Of a stretch of 64,000 bases of DNA, positions 23,890 through 34,110 are shown one piece after another (the stretch's first letter is position 1; every line of letters begins with the position of its first letter). The position numbers and the translations under genes are program-made. The DNA comes from Amanita rubescens (lineage: Eukaryota; Basidiomycota; Agaricomycetes; Agaricales; Amanitaceae), in NCBI GenBank assembly GCA_015039365.1, contig WION01000025.1, positions 186,001-250,000 on the forward strand, in the 5' to 3' direction. The notes under the pieces were generated by a model. That model worked only from the letters and a program-made list of their open reading frames with translations, was not told the origin of the DNA and did not search any database.

Positions 23890-24155
23890 ATGATTCCACA
23901 GAGCTCCGTAATCTCAGCAATGTGCAGCGCTGTAAACACCGTCTTTTCCCGTTGATCAGGGCCGTCATCGATGGCGTCGGATGTATAGGTTTCGAACCAA
24001 ACAGGCCTCGCTGACGAGATAACTGACATTCAACATTGATTGTTTCGACGACGATCGATGTTATATTCGATATCTTGTGCTGTGGGGGACCTCGCCGAAT
24101 TTCCGGGCGCCAACGTCGAGAGGGTCGCGAAGCTGTTGATACCTATTCATACCGT
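23890..24155 (+). pseudogene. decayed duplicate of the CCRCC membrane-protein gene
   Basis: CGTAATCTCAGCAATG-like sequence restarts the exon 2 homology (VISAM, then a frame break, then RAVIDGV). Near 24045 ISTTIDVIFDILCC-type coding returns, followed by the basic tail (RRISGRQRRE). Frame shifts and a shortened Cys cluster make it a pseudogene. With the GNAT remnant it forms the second copy of the divergent pair. Confidence 0.65.
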
Positions 24156-25981
24156 CAGTTTCGCTCTTTGATATTTGTGCAAAAAGTGTACACACACCCA
24201 CTTACTATGATAGCTTTATGGGACTGTTTTCGGGAACTTTGTCAGAATATACGCTGCGGAAGTTATGTTGAGGTTCGTGACAGTCACTGGCAGACCTTTT
24301 GAAGATAGCGCCCGTGCACGAAACCAAACACGCTTCATGAAGGACCCTGAACCTTCCGTGCAGGAGAAGCCCTCCTCGGCGTCCTCGCCAAGAATGGATT
24401 ATCTATTCTGACGTTATCTTGAGAAATAGGACTCTCGTCAAACATGTTTCGAATAACCTATGGCCCTTTCGAATGCTATTTAAGTAATTAATACATTAGT
24501 CGAGGTTCACCCACCAATCTGGCGTCGATAATGTGGAAAGCCGTCTTATCTAAATCTGATGGCGTGTACGACATCGCCATAGATGACAATAGCAGGGTAA
24601 GCTTCGGTTTCTCGGGAAGTCCCTTGAACGTTTGCGTCTGACATGTTCCCACAGCATGCCATATAGTCTCACACGACCCGCCTTGGAAAGTCTGCTGACA
24701 CTAGCGCATGCGGTCGTAGGATATAGGCCCGGTTGCGATTCAGAGCATACAACATTCAGCTCCAGGACGAGTTCGATGTAATAACGCGACGGTTTCAAGG
24801 AGACGTCGCGAGATTTGAAAGCTTGGCAGAGGCAGGCTTAAATAAAGTCATGGTTCTCATGCCGTGTTGAGCGTCTTAGCTTGAACGATATGGAAACATC
24901 GCTTATAATTAACGCAGATCTGTCCTATCCGGAAGGTCGAGTCAAAAATACATGGATAACGCGAGCATTTTAAACGGACCACATACCTATAATGCCCAAC
25001 ACCTGTCGTTGGCAATGATGATTCAGGTGAAAGAAAGCGAAGATTTATGCAGGTCTAGGAGGCACCGAGATGAAGGCGAACAGCAGAATCTCTGGTTTAT
25101 TTGTCCAAATTTACTACTTCAGGGTGAACTCGGCGGGCCGTATAGCGCGACTATCTTTTCCATTTTTGTGCTTATATCTGCAACACATTTAACAAAATGT
25201 GATGCTGCGCACGCCATGAATGGTATCAGTTTACCGATAATTCGCCGCGTTCTTATCATTAACCGTCCATCGAGCCCGAGCAACGCGGTATTCCGTGATT
25301 AGCACCGTCCACGGCACTCAGGTTCGCTTCAGATCTACTCAAGATCCAGGTCTCCCATGTTCAGTTGCACATCTCAAAAAATTCGGCGGCGTCCGTTTGC
25401 TGCGGTCTAGCGCCCTTTAAGGGCTCATATGATTATCAACGAGCAGAACGTGACACTACTCAGGCCACCTTGCTATCCTTGTGAGACCCACGTGCCCACC
25501 GCGTGTGGTTAGTAATGCCGTTCTTCCGTCTCCCTTGAGATAGACCCCTCTGAACGGCTCAGACAACGATTAGTTGAACAAAACATTCAGGTGAGTTCCG
25601 GAGGTTATCTCCGTTAGTGCTAAGGCACAGGGTGAGAAAAAAAAGAAGGAGCAACGGTGATCTAATAACTAAATCAAACGCTCAGTCGGACGGCTGTGGC
25701 ATCATACTTGATTGTACGAGCGAAACCAACCTCATGTGCGATCGTCTAACAGGGCTCTGTAACAGTGGGAAACGCACATTTAACTGGGTCCGTTATAGCA
25801 TCAACGTTGTATCGGCACGAGGACTTCCCAAATCAACGTTTACAAATTAGAAAGTCCGACTGAAAGGTCTCATAAGGATCCACATCTTCCGTCGATTCTA
25901 TCCGCCCCGTTCTTCAACATCCCTCGGCTTTTCTCGTATCCGTAACGCCGCCGCTACGATCCTGCCATCGCTAGGGATACC
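24156..25981. other. no recognisable gene
   Basis: A possible short exon begins with ATG at about 24531 and ends at a GTAAGC donor near 24598, but no in-frame continuation was found. Open frames at 24952-25302 and 25617-25850 carry no recognisable domain. The last part upstream of 25982 may hold the promoter of the VWA gene. Confidence 0.35.
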
Positions 25982-28259
25982 ATGATGCCAACTTGTACCT
26001 CTCCGTCCAAGCTTTCTTCCCCGTACCAGGCTGTAGTAACACTCCTTCTCATCGAGAATTCATCATCCATGTCTACAGTTTGGACTTTACTCCGTGATCG
26101 GTATCTACCTAACGTTCTAAGAAAGATAGAAACGGTGAGTCTTGAACGTTGAACTCTTGACTTGTTGACGACCTTTGTAAAATCCTCGTAGCATTCCACG
26201 TTTTACATCGAAACCAGTTCGCTTTCGCAGAGCCTCACAATACCGCCTCCACCATTGAAAATATACCAGGGCAATGTTGAGGGACTGAACTTTGAGCATG
26301 GGCCACGGAACAAACTAGGTGTTGAAAAGATCCATAACAGCATCGATGTAGGTGGCTGCGCTTTTTTTGAGCGTACGCCAGCCATCTTATTATAAAAACT
26401 AGTTGCTCATTTCCATCGCGACCCGAACTCCTCTGGTCGCATTGCACCTTGTCATTGTCGCGGCTTCAACACCACCCACAAGTTCTGACCATGTGAGTCG
26501 CTCATCCTGGCTTCGCATTTCTGAAAGGATGGCGCAAGTAAGTTGTATCGATTGACTTCTCCGATCGTCGTTGACCCATCAACAGGAAGATATTAATTGT
26601 CATTTGGTATTGAAAGGCGAGGAGGATATGTGGCCTTTGAGGGTTTTGTTTGAGGAAACAGTGAGCCAACTCAAACGTTATCATCCAGGGCATTCCCGTA
26701 ACCCAATTTACAGCTAAGGCTGAGAAGTCGTTATGAGGCTTCGCCGCCCTTGAGTATCAATCCTGCTGAGGCGATTGTACGGCTTACTGAAACGCAAGGT
26801 GATTCACCATGCCAAGAAGGTTCGTGGAATCCTCGTTGTTATTCTTACTACTAACTCATCTTACGATAGTTTCTCATCCTACCGTACGTTATTATCCAGA
26901 TCCAGAATTCGCATGATGGTACTCAATTTCGTGAAAAAGGTTCATACGAGACCCTCCCTTCGGCGTAACAGCACGTATCCTCTAGATTCAGGCGCCGCAA
27001 AACCGTGTGACGGTTACGATGGAACATCATCACAATCACAGTCGGAACTACCGAGCCTAGTTACGCAACTACAACAGCGGCACGGTCTCACCAAAAAGAA
27101 AGTGTATGGCCTCAAGCCACCTCGAATGCCGTTCTTCCGAGAACGGGATGACCCTCCGCTTGATCCTTATAGGAAGGCCGCTCTTCCGTTTCCAGCGGCG
27201 TTAACGGACCTTTCTTTGTCTTCTCCGATTACCCTGACCCCGGGTGGTCGATGTGCACCCCTGTCGAGGCTAGACCGTGCGGCTCGCTTAAGCCGTAGGA
27301 GCCCCACTGATACGTCCTCGCGGCATTGGCATCAGAATCAACCTGCATCTCCCCTATCATCTCCCCTATCATCTCCCGAAAACGAGGCAACATCATCATC
27401 AAACGCCGCTAAAGCGATGCACGGGACCGCGAACTATGAACTTCCTATCGTTACACCAGCTCTACCAGTCACCGAGACGACATACAGACCGTTCCCGCAA
27501 GCTGACCAGCCGTTTGCGTACAGTCACAATATGTATGATCCGGATGTGGACTCGTATAACGCACAGAGTGGGTACTATCCCGTCAGCTACACATCGAGTT
27601 CTCCGAACGTGTACAACAAGCACACCACTAGCCGGGACAGTTCTCCGGCATCACGAGCACCCCTTAACGGTACATCAACAACAACGATCAATTCCGTAGT
27701 CTCATCGCAATCGCATCGTGATCCCATCAATATGTCCCCACAAGCGTCGTCATCTTCATCCAGCACGTCCACCACTAACTCAAAGGACGACGAACCGTTC
27801 ACGTTTGATCCTGAATACATAGCAGCCACCGCTGCCATGTTCCGACAAGAAGTTTTACCAGCCTACCCCGAATACACTGAACAACTCTCATCCAACTCGA
27901 TCATATCCAAAGCAACAGCAACAGCAGCAGCAGCGGACCCAAGTACGTCGTACCCCCTGGGATTGGGAATGGGAAGCGGCGATGGGACGTCATCGTCGTC
28001 GACGTTGCCTTATTTATCGCCGAACAAGGCTGGTCAATTGTACGCGATGAAGTATAACGTGATGACTCGGAGTCATCATCATCATCATCATCACCATCAC
28101 TTTCAACAACAGAGACAACTTGGAATGGAGACGAACAATGTGGGTCTTCCGTCGGTCTCGTCGACGATGACGATGACGTTGGAGTATCCTCAGCCTCTTC
28201 ATTCTCACCTACCCACATATTCTTCGGGAAGTTCGTCGTTGACAGGGTGGGCGGGATAA
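25982..28259 (+). CDS. Mediator subunit 25-type VWA protein with long disordered tail
   Basis: Exons 25982-26134, 26192-26347, 26403-26537, 26586-26660 and 26714-26819 join in phase and encode a von Willebrand A fold of the Med25 type: VVTLLLIENSSSMSTVWTLL, RDRYLPNVLRKIET, KIYQGNVEGLNFEHG, VALHLVIVAASTPP, WLRISERMAQ and EDINCHLVL. The next junction is uncertain. A 14-nt exon (26870-26883), then 26940, keeps the frame into the last exon, which ends at 28259. That model gives about 652 residues. The tail has a conserved-looking box (SLVTQLQQRHGLTKKKVYG) and then Ser/Pro/Asn-rich disorder with a nine-His run. By family it would link activators to RNA polymerase II in the nucleus. If the junction model is wrong, the tail could be a separate gene. 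Confidence 0.62.
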
Positions 28260-28354
28260 ACTCGCACTCTCGTTTTTCTTGTCCTAACGGGGGTTTTTTT
28301 ATTATCGGTCGTGTTGCTTTTCGGTACACACTTTTTTCTCGCTTAATCATCTGG

Positions 28355-28386
28355 ATCATCATCATCATCATCATCATCATTCATCA
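28355..28386. repeat. CAT microsatellite
   Basis: A run of about nine CAT/ATC units just 3' of the VWA gene. A similar run at about 28073-28100 lies inside the coding region and encodes its His tract. Confidence 0.85.
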
Positions 28387-28642
28387 TGAACCCTAAATCA
28401 TATCCATTCATTCATTCATCATTCATTCCCTTTTGGTCTGTTTGTTGGCTGCTGTGCTGATACTTTTTACTTAAAGAAAAAAAGGGGACTCGGCTGCCTT
28501 GATGTACTTTGGTATGAAAGTGACGTGTATGCGCAATAATAATATTAATTTCAATGCATGTTCGCAATCTGACAAACGGTATGTTATTAAGTAAACCCGG
28601 CTAAGTGATACAGCATGTTGCGTATGGTACAAAATAAATAGA

Positions 28643-30264
28643 TCATTGCGACTGTTCTGCGTAAATCTGCAATTGACAGTTAGCAGATAGAGATGGTGTG
28701 GAAAACGCAGTACGCACCTTGATAGTCTTGTCGGCGCCTCCTGTGATGAGGCGAGTTCCCTGTGTGATCAAACGTTGAACAGAACACGCCGGCCTCTGCC
28801 TCGAGCGACCCAGGTTGCGGTATATCGTCCATGTTTTGGAACGGCGTTCCAGTATCGTAATCCCAAAAAGTCAAGGTACCATTGTCGGCTAGATGTAAAA
28901 ACAGTCGTCAGTAAAGGTCGAAAAACCTAACAAAAGGACAATACGAACCGCCGGAAAAGAAGACGCCTTCCGAATTGACGGACATGGTGTTGATGATAGC
29001 GTTATGGCCGCTAAAGTTGAAAACAAAAGCGCCTTCGGGACATTTCCATTTCTTGATATTGTTTCCTCCAGCGGAGCCGGAAGCGAACGAGTACTCGGTT
29101 GGATGAATGGCCAAGGCTCGAACCGACTTTTTGTGGTGCGTCAGGGTCATGGATGATTTCCCAGCTGCGAGATCCCACAGCCTGACGGTAGTGTCCATAC
29201 TTCCGGTGATGACTTGTGGATCGGAATCCTGACATTTGACGTCTGCAACGGTTGCGGTATGGCCACTGAGAACGTGAATCTGAGCTTTCGTCCGCATGTC
29301 CCAAACTCGCGCGGAGGCATCGCGGCCGGCGGTGACTAACACATCAAGGGTTGGGTGGAGGGAGAGCGAATATACGCCCGACAGGTGACCATGATAATGA
29401 CGTATCACTTTGTTGGCTTCTAGGTCCCAACATTTCACCATCTGGATGTCGTTTTCAGTGAAAAGAATGAGCTGCAGAAAGTGGATGGATAACGTACCTT
29501 GTCCTCACCGCACGAAAAGAGGTACGGATGTCGTGGTGAAACGGCCAGCCCTCGAACGGTCGATATGTGACCGGTCAAGGAAAGTTTGAGTTCTCCCGAG
29601 GCTAAATCCCAAATTTTTATAACGCGGTCGCCTGCACCGGTTGCGAACCACTTGTTCCCCGGTTCAACCGCTACGCTCCGTACCCATCCCAAATGTCCCG
29701 AAATGACGCGCACAAGTTTCCATGGAGGGTGGTAGGTGGGTTTGACGACCCGAGTGGTTTTGTGTAACATGAGGGCTTGGGATAACTTGGTGTTTGAGGT
29801 GAACGTAGAAGGTTGGGGGGGTGGTTGTTTGTCTATTGTAGCAATTATGCGCGAGGTGTTGCTATCTGCAGCTGCAATACGTCCGGGTCAATAAATGTCA
29901 AGAAGTAGTGTGAGAGAGAGACTCACGCCCTGCGGTAATCATTTTTCTCGTCTGCTCTCTTGGCCGTGCTGGGCCAACAGGACCCTGCTGTGCAAGTAAC
30001 GCTGAAGGTAGTTCCTTGCAATGACTGTATTCATCTCGGATTTTTACAGAAAGTCGAACACGTGCACTGAGGAACGATTAATGAAGGAAAATGGAATAGA
30101 GAAGGAATAAAATACCTTTTTTCGTCTTCCCGGAAAGAATTATCTCTATCTGATGCGAATATGGCATAAGTTCGCTTTGCGCTGAGCGTTCGCAAGTCTT
30201 CCAATGGCGGGAGTGCTGAAGTAGTCATGATGTTTGGTAGTGTTGTGTGTTGTTGTGTCGGCAT
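28643..30264 (-). CDS. PRP46: PRP46/PLRG1 WD40 splicing factor, with a 1-bp frameshift near the 3' end
   Basis: The minus strand starts at 30264 ([20 protein letters not shown]). An unstructured N-terminal region leads to [20 protein letters not shown] and about seven WD40 blades: [60 protein letters not shown] and a last blade ending IYAEQSQ. This is the NineTeen-complex-associated protein needed for activation of the spliceosome. Introns are short GT-AG. At 28758-28760 a run of three C (GGG on the coding strand) contains one base too many: STFDHTG is followed by [13 protein letters not shown] only after a shift. As written, the last blade is replaced by a foreign tail. It may be a sequencing error because the gene is expected to be essential. 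The start codon lies 97 bp from the divergent TFIIS gene. Confidence 0.9.
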
Positions 30265-30361
30265 TCAGGTCTGTGGGGAATTGATCTCTACTAAGTGTCG
30301 TTACATTCCCCGGCTGTACTCTGTAGATAGTAGCTAGAGAGCGATAGTCCAGTAGAACGAG

Positions 30362-31612
30362 ATGACACTACCGGATGCAGTCGAGTTAAAGAAACTCGCG
30401 AAACAGCTGCAAACCGCTCCAAACCACTCGGTGAGAAGTTCGTCCTTTCTAACCCTTTTCTCGTTGCTCACGCGACTTTTTTTTCAGGAACTGATTGGGA
30501 TTTTGAGCATTCTAAAGAAAGATTATCAAGTTACAGAGTCTCTACTAAGGGTGGCCATTTCATTTTTCTCCTTGCTCTTTTACTGTGGGAACTGATCGCA
30601 ACGCAGGAAAGCAAAATCGGTCTCGCCGTTGGCAAACTCAGGACTCATACCGCAAAGGACGTCGCCGATTTGGCAAAGGAAATCGTCAAGAAATGGAAGC
30701 ACGCCGTAGATAAAGAGAAACAGTCAGCGCCCACCAAGGCGACGACGAACGGAAAGATCACGGTATTGACAGATGCAGGTCTGTATACCATTCGATTTTC
30801 TTGTTGACCGTGCGACTGACGATGGCTTAGGCAAAAGATCAGTAACACCGGCAACGCCAACTGGCACATCGACAACTCGCACGGCTAAAAGTGACAATGT
30901 CAAGGGTACGACAGGGGACAACACCAGAGACAAGTGCATGGAACTCATTTACGACGCTTTGGCGTTTGACTCGGGCGCTCGTGAGTCGCATTCTCGCCTT
31001 CAATCTAACCTTGTTTATTGACGAGTGACCAGCCGTGGAGATCATCGCAAAGAGAGCCCAAGGCATCGAATCAGCCGCCTATTCGCATTTTGATGGCACG
31101 ACAGCCGCATACAAGGCCAAAATTCGTTCTCTATTTGTCAACTTGAAGGACAAGAACAATCCCGGTCTAAGAGAGGGCGTCGTCAGCGGAGAAATACCCA
31201 GTGAAAAACTCCCAACCATGACGAGCGAAGACATGGCGTCGGAAGAACGAAAAGCGGCAGATCTTAAGATAAAAGATGCCAATTTCTTCAATTCCCTCGG
31301 AGCGGAGGAGCAACAAGCCGAAACGGATGCCTTCCAATGTTCGCGATGCAAACAAGTTGGTGTTTTCGTCACGGTCTTCGAAGCGCTCATCGTTTATCCC
31401 TCTTTTAGAGAAAATGCCGTTATAGACAAGCGCAGACTCGTAGTGCTGATGAGCCTATGACGGTGAGTGACCAATATACCTCTCCTCCCTATCGTCTCTG
31501 ATCGACGCGTTCCAGACTTTCGTTACGTGCGTATCCTTCCTTTCTTGTCATCATCGCCCGCTAACTCCCCATCAGCTGTACCGTCTGCGGTAATAGATGG
31601 AAATTTTCTTAA
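30362..31612 (+). CDS. DST1: transcription elongation factor TFIIS, eight exons
   Basis: Exons 30362-30430, 30488-30550, 30607-30778, 30831-30980, 31033-31355, 31409-31462, 31516-31526 and 31576-31612 join in phase to 292 residues. Domains: an N-terminal LW/TFIIS-N domain (VGKLRTHTAKDVADLAKEIV), a central domain contacting RNA polymerase II (RDKCMELIYDALAFDSGA, FVNLKDKNNPGLREGV), and a C-terminal zinc ribbon with CSRCKQ...CTVCGNRWKFS and the acidic hairpin RSADEPMT that stimulates transcript cleavage by stalled polymerase. Length fits the family (about 290-310). Exon 7 is only 11 nt. It is divergent from PRP46 with 97 bp between start codons, so a shared bidirectional promoter is likely. Confidence 0.93.
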
Positions 31613-31759
31613 TCGCGCCGTCTTTCGGTTTCTTCTTCGGCAGTTCGTTTATGCATTCTTTTTCTTTTCGTGGCCCATGTCTGTATTTATTGCAGTTACA
31701 GTAGTAGTAAGATCAGTTTTACGTGCATCAATTATAATATCATTCTGACTTGTCATCTA
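31613..31759. other. TFIIS 3' flank
   Basis: T-rich sequence directly after the TFIIS stop, likely its 3' UTR and termination region; nothing else seen. Confidence 0.4.
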
Positions 31760-32344
31760 TTTCATGGATCGAGACATTAAAGAGTGCAATGCAACCCCAG
31801 GAAGGACCATCAGCGACAACACGCCCGTTTACTTGTCCACCACACGTCGAAACTTTCGTTCTCCCTCACACTCCAGAATATCACAATTCTATCGCTCCGC
31901 AGGGGCTGTGTCTGTCATCATCCCAGTGGCAGTGGAATTTGTTCCGGAAGGATGATAGCCTCATCGCGGGCCATCGTGTAGAAACAGAGTCGAGTTCCCA
32001 TTGCGCTGATACCGTGACAAATTCCTCATGTGAGTTCGAATCTCGAGGTCCGATGCTTCACGCATAGAACGATATCGAAGGTCCCTAAGAGCCTTCACCT
32101 GTAGTACGAGAACTGGTTTGTTTGAGTCGTATAGGACCTCGTACAGAAACATCAAGTCCACTGATTCGGGTGAGCTTAATCCGAGGCGCGGCCAACGCGG
32201 TGCAACAAGGAAATCAGAAGTGTTAGCAGGGACTCGGAAGAGCGAGTGTAGAAGCGTGTCGTATGGCCCACGAAAGTCAACTTGTGAGGCAGAAGCGGGT
32301 CGGACGTTTGCGAACTGGCGAAGGACGTAGGCCGGCCAAGGCAT
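31760..32344 (-). pseudogene. decayed lineage-specific gene, copy 1 (PD-(D/E)XK-like family?)
   Basis: The minus-strand frame from 32344 contains LMFLYEVLYDSNKPVLVLQV, then KALRDLRYRSMREASDLEIR. This resembles an expanded basidiomycete family with a short E...[LV]QVK core reminiscent of PD-(D/E)XK nuclease folds; I cannot name it with certainty. Further 3', RLCFYTMARDEAIILPEQIP is coding-like in another frame, which shows that the junction is damaged. Compared with copy 2, an intron plus flanking exon sequence is missing, so it is probably a pseudogene. Confidence 0.45.
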
Positions 32345-32589
32345 GGTGGATGCGATTGAAACCTGAGTGGGACGGCAACGCCATATTTGTGACAGGAGTA
32401 GTATTCTGAGTCGGGATACGATATATCATGTTGTGGGTGAGAGTCAAGGGGTTAAGCCTGCTTCATCTCCATATGGCCCCTATATACGGGCACTTTACTG
32501 ACTATTGAGCCAGTACATTTTTATTCCTTCATCGACGCATTCGTTGCGTCGGCTTTTATCTCGATTGGCCATCAATTATACTGTTGCAG

Positions 32590-33005
32590 TTTACCGGGGC
32601 GAAACAAAAGTCGAATTCCCATTGCGCTGATACCACGGTGTACAACAGGCAGTGGACATCAACTACATGTAAAATTAGTTAGGTTTAAGGCACGCAATGA
32701 CAGTTGGATACCGACCAGACAGGCGAGTTCGATTCTACAGGACCGGCGCCTCACGCGTAGAATGATATCGAAGGTCCCCAGGAACCTTTAGCTGTAGTAC
32801 GAGAACTGGTTTCCCTTCGTATAGGACCTCGTACTCGGGTGAACTTGAAGGCGGCTGGCAAGCAAGTTTCGTGGATGAAATCAGTGTCATGGTCGAAGAG
32901 ATAAGTACAAAAGCTTTGTTATAGGACCTGTGGAAGTCAGCCTCTCAGTGAGGCAGCAGCGGGGACCTTTGCGAAATTTTGTCCAGCCAACTTGAAGGCA
33001 TGGTG
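32590..33005 (-). pseudogene. decayed lineage-specific gene, copy 2
   Basis: The minus strand repeats copy 1: SSPEYEVLYEGKPVLVLQLK, then VPGDLRYHSTREAP followed by a TAG stop, a plausible intron (GTCGGTAT...CATGTAG) and VVSAMGIRLLF. The order and about 70-80% similarity by eye to 31960-32344 indicate a head-to-tail duplication. The stop and altered frame make it nonfunctional. Confidence 0.5.
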
Positions 33006-34110
33006 GATCCAATTGCTAGTAGACTTCTTACCGTCACGACTCACATTCGTCACATTTTCAGTTACTGACCTTTCAAAAACAAATCTTTGCATAGGAAATA
33101 CGATGGAGAGAACAAAGTCGAAGTTCTGAACTCGGTCGGATCGGACCGTCGCGAGTCCGAGAATTTTTACCTATTTCTACCCTCTTGCGGGGCGTACCTG
33201 ACTACAGACTAGGAACAAGGGTCGATTCAATATGTACTACTCACACTGTGATACAAATCACAGGGTCGTAATACCACTCAAACCACGACAATGAGCAGCG
33301 CGGGGAAATTTTCAACCGATTCAAGTACGAGGCAACGTGGCACCAAATTTCTGTTGTATGCCTGTCGCTCGTCGACAAGTCCCAAGAACTTATCACCTGA
33401 TTTTTGAATGGCATTAGTTGATGGTGAGAGATTTTAGCGTCCTTGTCATAACTGTTCGTTCAACGACCCTGTTCAACTAACCCACTACGGAGTTCAAAGG
33501 AAGCATCCTTTTTGAGCTGTACCCGACATTTGAATTTCGCATCGGCAACAATTTCATAAAAACATAAATAGTGGTGTGACGTGTCAGTAAGTATTACTGT
33601 ATATATAATTTTCCAGTCGTTGGTCAGTTGGTAGATGACGAGACGCGACGAGACCTAGGTAGCCAGACCATAATACCAGCACCAGCTCCAACGACACCAA
33701 TAGTAAAACGCCAAGTAACAAGGAGGACGAGTCCGAAGAAAGAGAGGTATATAGTTAGATGTACAACCTGGTCAGTAGTATATAGCAAATAGTAAGTGCA
33801 CACTGGCTGGCCATAGATACGGAATAAAGAATTCGAGGGAGCTTAGAAAATGAATGTAATACAAACCTCACTGAGGCTACCATGATCCAAGAAAAAAACC
33901 CAAGACGCGAGTTGAGGCACTAAGCGGCCTCACCGTACACCTGATGTTCATCCTCTGGAGCATCCCCAATCGCGTACTTTGCGCCTCCGTAAGACCCCAC
34001 GCCCACGCTATCCGTTCTATCCCTCGTGTTCACCCAAGTCGTAGGCCTACTACTAGGCACATGAGCGAATGGATCGCCATTCCACCGTCTGCGTTTCTGT
34101 AACCGTATAG
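33006..34110. other. no recognisable gene
   Basis: No domain-bearing frame, repeat or terminal inverted repeat seen. It includes the presumed 3' flank of the membrane-protein gene that ends at 34111. Confidence 0.4.
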
